DNA of 64,000 nucleotides from Pseudisothecium myosuroides (GCA_951799445.1 OX637288.1:14200501-14264500), one strand, 5' to 3'; positions 13,173 through 27,532 are shown, numbered from the stretch's first letter. Numbers and translations: made by a program. The notes: generated from the letters alone by a model not told the origin.

Positions 13173-16100
13173 TTATGTACCACCAAGATGTTGTTTTTGA
13201 TCTATTTATAGATGAAAAGCAATTAAAAAATAATTTTGGAGAAAATTTGGCACGTTATATCCATTTTTGCAATGATGGAATGTTTAAATTGTTGAAAAAT
13301 ATACATTGCTCCATTTTGAATGAAGGCATGCATAAGTTAACTACACCTAATTTCAACCGCGTTCTAAAACTGCACAGTCTAGATTATTGCCTAAAATGTA
13401 CTTCCACTATTCATAAGAGTCTAGAATTGGTTACCGTAAACCTTATATTTTGTACTTTGAAAATTTGTAGTTTATTCATTCCGTGTACAAAAATTGCATT
13501 CTAAAAGAATCTAAAATCTTTTTTTGACTACCAACAAGAATACAAGACCCTACAAAAAGTTTTTCAATATAATAATGGAACTCATGTTCAATTGCTTATT
13601 TATACAATGCAGTTACCTTATTGGGATGTGTAAATGAGCTTCATGACTTCAGTGAAGATTATTTTTTGCAATACCCAAAAATATGAAACAAAAATCTCCG
13701 TAGTGCACCAATTAGGTGTTATAAACTTAAATTGGTTTGAATGTAAGCCACACACTCATTTCATAACATAAATCTACAAATGTCAAACATCTCTTATGAT
13801 ATTTTACAATATGAAGAAGAGATCTTAGACTTTCTTAAATTTTTGATTTAAAATGAATGCACGATATACATCCAAGCTTGTTTAAGTTCAAACACCTAAT
13901 TGTGTACAGAGGGTTGCTATTATGTGAGCCTAGAAGCGTGAATCTATGAGCTTAGAAGACTATACACCAATATTATAGGTGTCTATATTATTAAAAACTT
14001 CTATGATTATAGTGTAACTATGTTATAGATACCTATATTATAAGTGTTTATAATATAAGCACCTTCAATGGTTGTAGGATATCTACTTATGCGTATGCTC
14101 CAGGCTCAAATGCTCACATTTCCATGCTCACACACTAACATCGTTGATTGGGTACATCAAACTTATGAATATTTATAGAGCTAGGATTCACTTGTATTAA
14201 ATCAGATGAATTACACCAATTTGCATTGACAAAATGAGAAGATATTTTCAAAAAATATGATTATTTATTTATTTTTGAAAAAATAAGAGGCTCTAGAATA
14301 CAATACTTGATATACTATTGGAATGGTCACCTCAAAATTCTTCCTTACTCAAAGAATTGAAATTCCATGAAGCCGGACCACTGCTAAGGGTTTTAATAGA
14401 CTCCTATTCATGCGTTTGAATATTGATGTCCAAAATTTTTCCACTATTTTTGTTTGTTTTGCCTACCCCATACATAGATGAGAGTATGACATTTAAACAT
14501 GACATTTTTAGACATTTTTTTTGTTGCTACCATTCATAAATCACAAAACACATTAGCAAGTTATTACAAATTTTATATGGATGTGAAATTAGTACTTTAG
14601 ATTACTATTGGTGGAAGTACATCATAAAATAGGCACAAGAATATATAGATTTGAACTTTAGACAATAAAAAATAAACCCCATTAGAAGCAAGATATAAGA
14701 CAAACATTACATAGGCCTTAAAAAATTATGCCCAAGAAAGGAAATCATGCAAATGGCTTGAAAATTGATATGATGCACAAGCATGCCTTAATTGTTGGCC
14801 AAATTGACATTTTAATTATTACTTTGTATGACCAAATTTTGGATTTTGTACCATTTAGAAGCTAAAAAGTGAAAGGAAAAATTCAAGGTGATACAAAAGA
14901 TAAGAGTGAAAAGATAATTCTACTATACATTGTAAAATGGAATCTTTAGCATTTTGTGTTGCGAAGAAGTCAATACTGACATTTAATTTTTATCCCCAAA
15001 TGACTGGGGGTGATTATCAAGAGAAATTGTCAAAAACTACCATCTTTTAGTGCATTGCCAAAATTGAATATAAAATTTTTGTTTTAAACTTTAAACATAC
15101 AAAAGTGTATTAGACTACTATGGCAATGTGTTGATAAAATTTCAATCCATTAATTTTGACTATGTGGGTTGAAAGATTATAACATTTGAAGTGAATTTTT
15201 TTTCATTCCTGCAAAACGAGATTAGCGGACTTCGAGCCCTTTTGGAGTAAAATTTTTGCTCTTGCTGAATTTGAATCTCTCTGCCATTGAGTTCTGATTC
15301 TTGTTAGGTACACTCGTGCAAAATTTTAGAAACAAATATAGAGTCTAGCTTATTCTAAATCACCCTGCAACGCAACGAGGTTAGGTAAATACGGAATATA
15401 CTAGTCATTTTTTGATGATTTATTATGCAATGAAGAAATTTTTTATTTGAAATACAAATGGTGAAAATTTGGAGACAACAATTGGCATATCTGGAATTTT
15501 TCTTAAGAACTTTAACTTCACAATTTGCAAGATAATAGGGCTTGATCATGAAGTTAGAAGAAGATGTTTTTTCTTGGAACAGCTCCAATATAGCTAACAA
15601 AGTTTAACTCCTCTTAGAATGTAATTTAAGAACTAAATTTTTTTGGTAGAGGACAATTGCATGCCATATTTTATTAATTATGTATATGCCAAATTTCAAA
15701 AGTCAATGCGGGTTTTAGAAAAAGATGCCCCAAAGATGCCCAATTTGCCCAATTTTTTTGGGGCAACATAATTTTTGATTTGGACACTTGATTAAAAAAA
15801 ATCACTAAGGAGGTACATGTTCACACCTTGTGTCAAAATTTCATGAACATCCGACCAAAATTGACTTCATAAGAATCTACGTGAGATTCTTGTGTCCGTT
15901 GAATGGACACGTGGTCTTTTAGGGATAAAACAATCTTTTATAGTAAGACATTATATAGCTTATGAAATAGAGTTTCTATTCTTTTTATAAAGTATTGAAT
16001 TTTTCTAAAATTGGATATTTCATTGGAATTTGAAGTTTAAACCGTAAACATATTTGACTATGTTTTTACCAAAAATGCTCTCAAATTGCCATTTCTAGTA

Positions 16101-18080
16101 CAAGTACCAAATTTTAGAAAAAAAACATTTTTGGACACATATAACCATAGGATCTTGTAGTGCGTCGATTTAAAAACATGTGGAAAAAATTTCAGAGATT
16201 TCCATTGTGTGAATTGCAAGATACTAGCGTTTGAATTGACAAAAATCCTTTTTTGGCCCTCCAATTTTTTTTTTTAAATCCTTTTTTTGCACTTCACAAG
16301 GTCACACTTGTATAAAAGAATGTCCTAAATGGTGGTGCTTCTTTGGATTCATTCTTCAAGGCAAGTTGGCTACATACTTGAAAATTTTCAAATCATTTGG
16401 AATTGTACAACATATAGGAAAAAAATAGCAAATACAAAGAAGTAGAGAATGATTCAAAATACTAAATTGTCAAGAATTTAGTTATGGAATTGAAAAATGC
16501 CAATCCCAGTGGTTGTAATGTTGTATGGAGTAATAAATAATCTACACCTAATGTTTTTAATTTTTTTCAAAAATATTAAAAATTGAATTAAATAAAGGTC
16601 TTCAAAGTTTATTGTAGAGCAAAGATTCTATAACCGCCTGCAAACTAAAACTCCTCATAACTTTCACCTTATTGATCAAAATGGAATGATTCAAAGCTTT
16701 CCACTTATATATGAATCTATAAAATCAATTTCAAATTTTTATTTCTTAGAAAAGTGATTTTTAAAGAACTTTTTTGAGATGCCCAAGCTGCTCACTGAGC
16801 AATGAAAATTACATATCATACAAAACCTTTTTAACCATGTAGTCAAAAGTTATGAAAATTGTCGTGCCTTAAAGCTACTCCTTGGGTATATGTTGTGTGA
16901 AAATTTCAAAGGAAAAAAATAAAAATTCCGTTTGTAGTGAGGTGCCCAAAATTGCCATGTTGCCAAAAAATGGTGTCTGGGCATTTAGAGGTTAAATTTG
17001 ACTGTAGGGATATGTAGGAAACATCCATCCATCTTCTCTCTAATGAGCACCTCCCAAAAACTTTGCAATTCCTTCTACACACATTTCAATGATGGGTTGA
17101 CAATGCCCAAAGTTTGTAAAATAGATATTTCTTTATTGTAATTAGAATTTTCTATTTGCCCTTGACATGGTAACTAATTTTGTACAATTGAGTACTACGA
17201 TACAATTACTTTGCCAAAATCTAGTTAAAATGTAGAGATATCCATTTCTTCAAAGTTTGGTCTTACAACACTTTTCATTGAACTCTTCATAGAAACCTTC
17301 TTTAATACTCAAGGGGATATTTTTTAATATGAAAGATGTGAGTATAGATATTCCCTATATAACTATGCAATTGAATTAAATGATTCATCAACAATTGTTG
17401 TCAATAAAATAATATGTAAAATCATGAAAATTGACTTTAAAAATTTACCAAAAATGAAATATTGCTTTTTAAATTTGGTATACTTGAATGGAATTGGGTA
17501 AAAATTGAGTATTAATTATGTAGGACAAAAATTGCCAATTTTATTTATATATTATGTATAAATCTTTGAATGGCTCAAATAGGCAGTTCGTAAATGAGCT
17601 TGACTTGACTATACAATATTTGTGTTTGATCAATGCCTCCTCTAAAAAAAATGGTTAATAGTCCCAGTTTGACACAAACAGGAGCATCAATGAATATTTT
17701 TTATTTTTTTTTAATTTTATTTTGGGTGCCTTGGAGTCAAACTCTAGTGTTGTGGCACAATTAAAGTGGTTTAAAACTGGAAGGTACATCCTCCTTTTTC
17801 CGCTAGGTGGACTACTACAGTGCAAAAAAACCCACCTAGTGGTTAATGCTATAGTCTTTATATACATAAGGAGTGTGAAAATAAAGAACTACAATTGTTT
17901 ATGCGAGTAGGAAATTTTTGCATTACAAGAGGTTGATTGTAATTTATGGAAGAAACATCATTTATTTGTTTAAAGTATGTATTTTCATCCAAATGTGGAG
18001 TCAGGACTACCAATGACATTATTTCGGGTAAAATTTGGCAATCTCATCCATTTCAAAATGAAGAATATTATGCAAAACAT
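13173..18080. other. Intergenic AT-rich DNA with element fragments, no gene seen
   Basis: No supportable gene. Recognisable pieces are the MITE at 13911-14142, a right terminus GGTCTTTTAGGGA near 15912-15924, and a right terminus GGGCATTTAGAGG at about 16977-16990 followed by TTAA. The block 16640-16990 repeats at 40865-41170 and, inverted, at about 25000-25350. These are old fragments of TTAA-flanked elements whose other ends I cannot place. Confidence 0.55.
13911..14142. mobile_element. Small MITE, GCTAGCATATGAGC-like family, copy 2
   Basis: Starts GGGTTGCTATTATGTGAGCC and ends CCATGCTCACACACTAACATC. Same outer and inner phrases as 5588-5744, with an extra internal TATAG-rich segment. Confidence 0.55.
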
Positions 18081-18082
18081 TC

Positions 18083-18190
18083 TAACATTTTATTTTTTTT
18101 GAAACAAAAGAAACGAGTTCCATTGCAGAGAGGTGAAATACAAAGCCCATCAGCCACAAGTGGCCTGACAGGAGAACCTAGACTTTGTTT
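18083..18190 (-). mobile_element. LINE 3' end fragment with poly-A
   Basis: Read on the minus strand, this shows a short 3' UTR-like sequence with CTCTGCAATGGAACTCG, then TTTTGTTTC and an A-rich tail. This is how plant non-LTR retrotransposons end. A similar tail (GCAATAAAAGTTCTCC, then an A run) lies at about 18365-18412. No reverse transcriptase frame is left. Confidence 0.42.
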
Positions 18191-19090
18191 GGTAAACATT
18201 CTAACATTAGTTCCAACATCCGACTGAGCAAAACATTGTGACAAATAAAATCCCTGGCTGGCTGACTGGTCCTGAGTCCTGACCCTGGGGCAGTTTTTTG
18301 GGATCCACCAGCTCATCAGTGAACTTCAGTTATGGCATTCCAGGTTGACAGAGCATTTTAATTTTTTTAGTTTTTTTGGACACAAATAAAGGAGAACTTT
18401 TATTGCAGAGCATTTAAATTTCAATACATGCTTGGGCCTGACCATACACGTAAGATTTCAGCGTCACTGATGTTGTTGTATGGGCACACAAACAAAGACT
18501 TCAAGCTTATCCGCACTCATGCTCCAAACAGGTGGCCTTGTCGACAACTCGCCGAGGGTCCACATGAGACTGAAAGGTCCCCAACTCGGGCCCTTGCAAC
18601 AAGCAGAATTTGAGCGGGCTCCAGGAAAACATGGTCCGAAACAACTTTAGAGCATAGATTCGGCACATTTTTGGCATTATTTGGTCTTATGAGAGGTTGG
18701 TTTCTTGCTTTAGAGCATTGTGAGTTGTTGTGGGAGGCCGCAACACTGATGATTTTCTTGGAGTTGGGAGTGTGGGCAAGGATGGGTGATTCATTGTGCG
18801 ACTTGTTGTAGACCTTGAAAATGAATCCGGTGTAGGCCCTCTATGTCATAAAGTGAGGGCTACTTAATTTCCTTGCATATGGGTGTGGGTGTTTTTTACC
18901 CCTCAAACTAACATATTTCATTTTATAGTTGCTTCTAGCTTAGAAGAATCCAATTTGTTTATTTGGATCAATGAGAAACTATGTAGACCAATCACGAGGG
19001 ACAAAATGGATTTTGACCAAGCTCCTAAGGTCTCAATATTTTTGTCGTGATTTTTTGAAACTTTTCTGTGAAAATAGAAAAATAGGCATT

Positions 19091-19947
19091 ATGCCACATT
19101 TAACTACTTCTGGACTTTTGAAAGTTCATAATTAATACTCCCTCCGTCCCAAAATGATCTTCCAATTGACTTTCATTTTTTGTCCCAAAATGATCTTCCT
19201 ATTGCACTTTGTGACTTGCGAATTGGTCAAAATTGGCTTTTGATTGCTATTTGGGACCAATGAAACAACTCCAAGAAATAGTCCCCCCTCCATCTATACA
19301 ATCATCAATCGAAAGACAAATGAAATGATTAAAGGGGTCAATCAACGTTGTTCATTCTTATTTTTTGCTTCTCTTTGAATATTGCCCAATTGAAGGAAAT
19401 GAAGCTTTGGAAGGCGGAATAGAGGTCCACACATGGTCTTAGGTTCATACTAAATGCCTACAAAATGATGACTTCACACTCAACAATTAAGTGCCCATTG
19501 GTGCTCTTTGAAAATGCTCAAAATATTTCACTTTTCAATAGTCCCAAACTACACTTTAAAAAGGGCATTGAAACTCAAAATTTATAGCAAGCGAAGAGAA
19601 CCCTGAACCCTACTTATAGTGCGAATCAGGTTTAAAAAATGTTATTTTTAGCCTTAATCTGGAACATTTTGTCCAACAGGGAAGATCATTTTGGGACGGA
19701 GGTAGTAACAATTATCAAGAGAAAAAAAATGATCATCATGAGATAATGCAAAACATCAGGAGATCACCATGCAAAACATCGGGAAATCAATATAAAACAT
19801 CCAGAGATCTATACAAATATTGAAATATCTATACAAACATTATGGGATGTTTTAACATTATGGGATCTCCCGATGTTATCATCGAGAGATCCTACGATGT
19901 TTTGTCCAGAAATCATTGAATAATCCAAAAGTAGTTAAATGTGGCAT
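19091..19947. mobile_element. MITE with ATGCCACATTTAACTACTT termini
   Basis: Left ATGCCACATTTAACTACTT and right AAGTAGTTAAATGTGGCAT are inverted repeats. CATT precedes the left end and follows the right end, a likely target duplication. The interior at 19730-19915 has several short AACATCGGGAGATC-like words in both orientations. A Stowaway-like element lies within. Confidence 0.62.
19138..19705. mobile_element. Stowaway-like MITE, nested
   Basis: Begins CTCCCTCCGTCCCAAAATGA and ends TCATTTTGGGACGGAGGTAG, with TA on both sides (19136-19137 and 19706-19707). CTCCCTCCGTCCC plus a TA duplication is the Stowaway (Tc1/mariner-type) signature. Non-coding, about 568 bp. Confidence 0.85.
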
Positions 19948-20679
19948 CATTAGTTTTGTGAAAATGTAGTTTTTATTTCAATTGGTGCTTGGGAGCAAAA
20001 TTTATTGCACAATGAGCCCAAATTTTAGATCAACAAGTAGAAATAAAACCCCACAAAAACTTAAAACTTAAAAATTTTAAAATTTATTTCTCATAGATTG
20101 TGTGTTTATCTATATAGGAAGCTTTGATTCATTCAATTTGAATTAGTGATGTGAAAGTTATGAACAATCTTCTTTTCTATGCAATCAAGCATCTTCTTGA
20201 AAAAATAACTTGTATGATTCATTTCTTAATTCAATTTTCACAATTAAAAAAAATTTCACAAGGTTAAGATCTCTTGCTAGAACAATCTCACCATTGAGAT
20301 TAGTGTGATTCAATTTCATCTTAGAGCTAGGTTAGTTTTCCCTTCGATTTCAAACCTACTAATATTTAATAAATTTTTATTGATTAAAAATTAAATGTGT
20401 TTATTGTTATTAAAAATAATTTCCTAGATTCTCAACTCAATTCTTCAACACAAAAAATTAGAAATTCAAAATTAGTAGTGTAAAAATCTAAGCTAAGAAG
20501 ATTCAAAGTCAAAAAATCTAGTCAAGTAAGGCCGTGTAAAAAAACTTGCAAAATCATTGATTGCATTGCTGTGATTTGTAAATTTTGGGAGATTTGTACA
20601 CAATATTTTGGAAAACTTTTTGAGGAATTAAACATCGTGTTATTTGCAAGATCTTTATATTGTATAATTTCATTATAAC

Positions 20680-21432
20680 CTCCAGAGTCCTAAGGTCATT
20701 TTTTCAAAATAAAAACCACTCCAAAATTGTCAAGCTTGTTGCGTTCACTTGTCTCAAGTCCTGTGGTAAAACATTTATGAAGTTTGACCATACAAATTGG
20801 AAGATATGAGCATTCAAAGTTGGAAAGAAAGGTCTTTTTGAATGTTGGCCTGCAATTTTAGATGACTTTGACCGCCACTTGTGGAATTTTTTGCACTGTA
20901 GACTTAGAAATAGGTTTCAGATTGAATGGAAAATTAAATCGTTAATAGCTCTAAGATGGAATTGAAACACAATAATTCCAGTGGTGAGATTGTTCTAGAA
21001 AGTGAACTTAACCTTGTCAAATAATGTTTTTTGAAAAACTGTGAAAATTGCATTAACAAGTGATTCCTGTAAATAATTTGTTCAAGAAGATACTTAGATT
21101 GCTCCAAAAACAAGATTCTCCACAACTTTCTAATCACTAGTCCAAATAGAATGAATCAAATGTAAACAAAAATATAATATTTAAGGGAAAAACATTGAAA
21201 TTTTTATTTTGACTATTTTTGATTTTTTTTGTGTTGCCTGCCAAATTAAGTTCTAGGCTTATTGTGGAATAAATTTTTTTGCGGACACCAATTAATATAA
21301 AAATTACATTCCTAGAAAGCTAATAAGTTTTTCTATCTTATGTGAAAGTTTCAAAAAGTTTCACCAAAAATTGAGGTCATAGGAACTTGCTCAAAATCCA
21401 CTTTGTCCCCCGGGGGACAATGAGACTTTAGG
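20680..21432. mobile_element. Eroded TTAA-family element
   Basis: The interior closely resembles the copy at 54114-55030: a GTCAAGCTTGTTGCGTTCAC block, then a CTTGTCTCAAGTCCTGTGG block corresponding to CTTGTCTTAGATCATGTGG there. The left edge GTCCTAAGGTCATTTTTT and right edge GAGACTTTAGGG followed by CTAA are decayed versions of the family termini. Confidence 0.45.
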
Positions 21433-23465
21433 GCTAACTGAAAAGAAACAAGGCATTGCACTACGTTACCTTATCTCTCTAGTGCCGTAGTTTGAGGACA
21501 AGAATACCATTGTCATGGTTGTAAACAAGCACAATGCTTTGCTTATTCTTCAGCTTTTGCTTTTGAGATTGCAACGGGTAGCCAATGAGCCATTTTGGAT
21601 TAAATGATGCAAGATACGATTACGGGTCCTCTTAAACACATCTCCAATGACATTTATTAACTCTAAAACAAAGAACCATAGAAGACCCATAATCAAGATA
21701 GTCACCAAAATACTCCGATTATTGGACCAACAACAACATTTTATATTTCTACAATTATCAATGAAGTCATCCATTTGACCTTTTAGGTCTGGAGGGTCCT
21801 TACAAGGTTGACGTGCATTGACAAAAGCAAAGGTAAAACAACCTTAATGGAATAACTGATTTGCCTTATTTACATAATTGAAAATTTTGAATTTTTTTCC
21901 ATATAACAAGCTAATATACAATGCAAAAGTTAGAAACAAAAAAACACTTGGCTGAGGCTAAGGGGGAAAAAATAAGGACAAGTGTTTCTAGCAATCATCC
22001 TCACGTGGGTTGAAAAGTAATCCATTCACAATGCAAAGAGTCATGCTACCAAGAGTCTAGGTTTTATTACACTCAACATCATGAATCTCAAAGGATTTGA
22101 TGAAAGGTGGGGTAGAAAGAATACCTTCTACAAAAGAAATGGCTATATGATCTAGTGGCAAAATGAGCTTCCCAAGAATGTATTGATTAGGTAGTAGTTC
22201 TGTGTTTGGTATCCGAATCTTCCCTAGCAAGCCTAATTGGCCAATTAGGGGTTTGTCTCTCTTGCTATGGAATTAGGCATTTGTGTAAAAAAAAAAGATG
22301 TTTTCATGAGATATCTTATAGATGCCATATTTATGGTTCTTCATAAGACTAAACTCCTAGTAGGCATTCTACAACTTTAAACCTCAACAATTCAATTCAT
22401 TAAATGCTCAATTTGTATTGGAGTCCTCTTAAAATGGTGACAACACTACAAATACAAAATCATTTTAGTAATAAAAACCACTGAAATAATTAAAAGGCAT
22501 AGGAATAGGTTTGTTCACATCAGCCTGCATAGTAATATGAAAATGTTCAAAGCTTCAATTTTGTTGGAATTTTTTTGAGGAGTGTAAACTAGAAATTGGC
22601 CAAATGTTGAATGAATTTACATACACATACCAGGGCTTTTTTTTCATTTTTTAAGAAGTGCCAAAGTGGCGATTTAAAATATTATAGTGGTGCTTCAAAT
22701 TTCAACATTCATCTACATATTGGATAAAAAATATCACATTAACACATATCACATATCTATAATATGGTTTTCATCAAAAATTTGGCGATTTCATCCAAGT
22801 TTTTTGGCATTCTTTTGGCATTTTTTAGCCAGATTATTTTTTTTGGTGCAATCTGGCACCAAAAAGCCAAAAAAAAAGCCTTGACACGTACATGAACAAA
22901 TACGGCAACCTTATGAAGCTTTGTTCCAAAATTTGTTCCAATTGTTGCAGAATTAAGGTACAAATTTGTGTTGTTAATAGAAGTGAAATTAAAATAATAA
23001 TCAAACTTTATTTTTTTAAATGAACTCCAAAATGAATTTATTTAAATAATTATGCAAAAGATGAAATACTAATTCAATTGCCTCTTTATGTGTGATATTA
23101 TTTTCCTACTTTTTTATAATTGCATAATTGATAAATTTAGTATATAAAATTATAGACAAGTAATTCCATATATAGTGGAAAATTAAAAGGTTATTAGTAG
23201 GTAGTACATAAGTAAATTCAAGACCTGCAAAAATTAAGATAGTTTGAATTTCACACTAAGTTGGATAATTTTGTATGAAATGGGATCTAATTTGTGTGAA
23301 CCTTTGAACAAAATTCAAAAGAAACATGGATGAAAGGTGAATGAATGTTGGATATAAAATGCACCATATTTATACACCTCTAAAATTCCCATAATTTTTG
23401 TGCTCCATAAGAACTATCCGATATTACTATGAGCTAAAGGTTTTTGAGTTCCAACCATTGCACTC
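21433..23465. other. Intergenic AT-rich DNA, no gene seen
   Basis: No coding frame with support. TTTCTAGCAATCATCCTCACG near 21985-22005 looks like a worn right terminus of the GGGTGATTGCAAGAAA family, but I could not locate its left end. Confidence 0.5.
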
Positions 23466-23469
23466 TTAA

Positions 23470-24886
23470 CCCCTAAAGGACCAGACAAATTTTTTTGGCA
23501 ACATAACATTTTTGGGCAGGTCATTGAGAGCAGAAATAGTCACTATATTTTTTGAAACTTTTTTTGGATGTGGGGGCAAGGAGTACCTTGCCGCTATACC
23601 AATTTTTTTCCATTTGAATTTATCCATGAGAAGTTATGGAAGACAATGTCATTTTCAATGGATGGGGGGCAACATGGGCAGGGCTAATTACCCTAGAGCA
23701 AAAAATTGCAGTCCATGCCCAAAAGAGCTTGGGCAAGGCCATGGACAAGCTTTCAACCCAAGTTCAGGCCGGGTACTTCATTGACATTTTTTGGGACCCA
23801 TGCATTCCTATCAATGTCCAAGGATGTAGAATATTGGATTGGTAGGGGGGCCTTTATAGTTGGAGTGCTCTAGAGTGTATACAAACCTTACATGATTATA
23901 CAAGAGCAATCTCTAAAATGACCTTGTAGCCCATCAACTTTGTCAAGGTAGAAAAAACTGTGACCAGTAGAGCAGAAACCAGCACAATGCTGAATTAAAA
24001 ATTAAAATAAAATAAAAATTGCAGTCCAGGTTGGATTGCATTTTTGAAAAATTAAAATTAAAAAATTAAAAATAAATAATTAATTCAATAATTTCTTTAC
24101 TGCTGGTTCATCCCTCTTCAGGGGTATACATCTTCTAATGCAAACTTCATGTATGTCCATGGACTAATTATTATGTCCTTTGATGGAGTAGTATGTAGTT
24201 TTTTAAGGGAGTGGTCTCCATCAACAAGTCAAGCATAGCAACTTTTGACCCAACCTCCTCCCATGGCCAAAACCCAATATTTCAAACTACCATGTAGTTC
24301 AACACCTTTATTTCAAAATACAAATTCATCAAGCTTGCCAAAGCCACGTATTTTGGGCGATTTGCTTTTTTTTTTCCCCAACTTGTAGACCTAGTACAAA
24401 TCTAGAACTCCACCGTTTACATTTTGAAAAGATTAATGTATGTGCAAGCCATAAATTGTTGAAAAAAAGGCTTTGTATGAGAGTTTTCTTCAAGCTAGTT
24501 GCCTAGTGGAATTTTTTGGTACATGTTTCCCAATTTGAAATGTTATGAAATGTTTTGGACATGTGGCCAACTATGTCACAAAAAGCAAGCAAAAAAAGTT
24601 CAAGCAAAGAAGTGATATTAAATTGTGCAAAAGCCTCCCCAAATCAAAGCTGCCCAGAATTTGGATGCCTCCTAAAAACATTTTTTTCACCTTCAAACAC
24701 TAATCTTGCAATTTGTACAATCAAAACCTCCCATTTTTTTTAATTACAACATAGTGAAGTAGTTTACTACTAGATCATACGATAAGATGCAACAAAATTT
24801 CATTCTTCATTTTTTGAAGGTCTTTGCCATCAAAATGGCCCATTTTGAGTGTTTTTTGGTGAAACATAGTCAAAGAATTTTAGGGG
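23470..24886. mobile_element. TTAA-flanked element (copy D)
   Basis: Begins CCCCTAAAGGACCAG after TTAA (23466-23469) and ends GAATTTTAGGGG before TTAA (24887-24890); about 1417 bp. The right inverted repeat has drifted beyond its outer 8 bases. It contains a right terminus of the GCATTAGAG family near 24120-24142, so at least one further insertion is nested inside. Non-coding. Confidence 0.6.
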
Positions 24887-27532
24887 TTAATAGCCATCAA
24901 CAAGAGTTGAATTGGCAAACTTTTGTTGTATTTGCTCAAAAACAATGTTTTAAAGGTACATACCATTTACTCTTACCTCCTAAAGGACCAAACTGCATTT
25001 TTTTGGCAACATGGTGATCAGTTGGGCAGCTCACTACAAATGGAATTTTTTTTTCACACAACATGTGGTCGGGAAGTAGCTATAAGGTCCATCAATTTTC
25101 ATGACTTTTGACTAGATGGTTAAAAAATTACTGTATGATATGTAGTTTATTTCTCAATCCGTGCAATCCAAGCAGATTTGAAAAAATCACTTTTTTCAGA
25201 AATAAAAATTTGAAATTGATTTTTTATATTTATAATGTACAAAGAAGATTTGAATTATTTTATTCTAATTAGTAAGATGAAAGTTACGAGGAATTTTAGT
25301 TTGTGGGCAGTTATGGAATCTCTATTCTAAAATAAACTTTGAAGTCCTTTATTTTACTCAATTTTAAATATTTTTGAAAATAAAACAAAACCATTAGATG
25401 TAAATTGTTTATTACAACATTACAACCATTAGGATTGGAATTTTTTTTCTATAACTAAATTCTTAACAATTTTGTATTTTAAATCATATTCTACTTCTTT
25501 CTACCTACTATTTTCTTAAGCATGAATATGATTTTTTTTTTGAAATTTTTAATATGTATTCCCAACTTATTTCTTCAACATATTATGGAGAGTTTTAAGT
25601 TGTAGAATCTACACATTCTTGGGTAAAATGTTTGTAAGATGTACTCTAACCACTTGGAAAAAGTTGAAAATACTTCTTTTTGAAACCCAAGCATCATGAT
25701 CTTGCAATTGGTAAGGTTTTTAATTGTGAAATTTTAGGAGAGTGTACTCTAGCAAGTTAATTGAAGAATCCTATGGGTGGACTTGCTAAACAACAAATAT
25801 AAATGAAGATTTTAGCCTCACTTTGGAGACTAGTATTTTGAGGCAGTTTTGGGCCTCTAAACATGAAACTTTAGGAATTAATATACTCAATGATCCCTAT
25901 TTTGGAATTAATATGCCACTCAAGCAAACAAACAATAGTTGGTTCCATAATAATTAGTAAAAATGGAATAAATTATTGTAATATAAATAGTATAAAATAG
26001 TACAAATGATGAAAATAGTACAAAAATACAAATATACAAAAGTGAAAAGTTACAAAAGCATATATGAAGTACAAAAATACAAAAATACCACACACAGCAA
26101 ATGAACAACGTTTATGTGGTAAACATATTAAAGACTACATGTTTAAAAATAATAAGCAATAAGGTTTGATGAATTGAAGTAGTGAATCAAGTCTATTGAT
26201 TTTAAGTTATGACTCAATAAAAATCTAGAACTTCCAATGCATGTATTAAATGACTTCAGAATAAAATGAGGCTTTGAAATGCAATACATGAATTTCATCC
26301 AATGGCACATAATTAACTACTCCACTCCTTGAAGTTATGGTAGCCTTTCATCATTTGAATTAAAATTTCAAATTTCAATTTAGTTAAATGAATTCTACTT
26401 GAATTGAAAAGAAACTAATTATAAAAACAAAGTTGACTATGCAACACATTTGCAATGTATTATAACTATCATTAGATCTCTAGAATGATGCAATATGAAA
26501 ATACAATACAATAAATTTTTTGCAAAAAAATAAATTTAAGATGTTAAATAGCCTACTTGTTATTATTGACATCCAATAGCTAAGGGGGAGTGCTAGCATA
26601 TGAGCATATATAAAATCTATGAGCTTATAAGCCTAGGAGTTTATAGTATAGATACCTTATATGGTGATAGGTGTCTATGTTATAGGTATGTATGTTATAG
26701 ACTCTTTCCATGTTATGGTATACATATGTTATAGGTACACATACTATAAACACCTTCAAATGCCTACAACCAGGTTCGTGTTTATATGCTCATGCGCTAA
26801 GATTGTTGGACGCCATAGTCATGAAAACTCCATGTTTTTGCATCACCATACAGGCATACACTAATTAAATGGCATGGGGATGAGGCTGTAGCTAGAAACT
26901 AAAACTTAGTGCAACAAGATGCAACCTGCAATGACAATGAAGAGAGAAGCAAAGTGAAGAAGCCAAGAACGAGAAGCCAAGATAATTTGCAATTGTGTGG
27001 TTCACCTTTGATATACGAAGATTGTAAAGATAATTCAAAATTAGGTTGTGAAGTTCACATTTGATATATACAAAGTGAAGATAACTCAAAAGTTGTCAAG
27101 ATTGTTAGTAGATCTATTTTTAATTAGTGCATAGATTTAGATCTAGATTTAGATCTATATGTAGGCTAAAAGTCTAGAACTTGGTGTTAGACCTATTTTT
27201 GATTAAATTTTAGGTTAAGGCTAAAAGTGTCAAAGGTTACTAAATTATGTAGAACTGATTTCATTTGCCTTTTAGCCTAGAAGTGTCTAAGTTGGTGTTA
27301 GACTTATTTTTAATAAACTAAGTTGAAGATTTTTGGACTTCGGATTTGAGTTTGGAATGTCTGATCATTTGGAAGGGGGGGCAAGGAATTTGCAGAAGGG
27401 ATTCTGTGACAACTTGCCCCAACCTGCCTTGATGTTCCGTTCAAGAAGATTCCATATATTCACAACAAAATTGAATGATTCAAAAGGAATGTAAACAAGG
27501 TTGTAGATAGGAAATGGACTTAATTTGTGTTA
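24887..27532. other. Intergenic DNA with element fragments, no gene seen
   Basis: A further left terminus, CTCCTAAAGGACCA, starts at about 24977. The sequence that follows to about 25350 is the inverse of the block at 16640-16990. Apart from the MITE copy at 26586-26802, the rest is unstructured AT-rich DNA. Confidence 0.5.
26586..26802. mobile_element. Small MITE, GCTAGCATATGAGC family, copy 3
   Basis: Left GGAGTGCTAGCATATGAGCA and right TATGCTCATGCGCTAAG form imperfect inverted repeats. The interior is rich in TATAG/TATGTTATAGGT words, as in the copies at 5588 and 13911. Confidence 0.5.

Larger units (their letters stand above)
18985..20530. mobile_element. Long TTAA-family element interrupted by two nested elements
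   Basis: The sequences at 18985-19090 and 19948-20530 match the two parts of the intact copy at 9038-10342, for example TTTTTGTCGTGATTTTTTG near the left and TCTCACCATTGAGATTAGTG inside. They are split by the MITE at 19091-19947, which itself contains a Stowaway-like element. Outer ends are eroded, so limits are approximate. Confidence 0.5.

Noticed and set aside
19730..19915. Regularly recurring AACATCGGGAGATC words, superficially CRISPR-like
   Set aside because: They are degenerate, in both orientations, irregularly spaced and inside a plant MITE.
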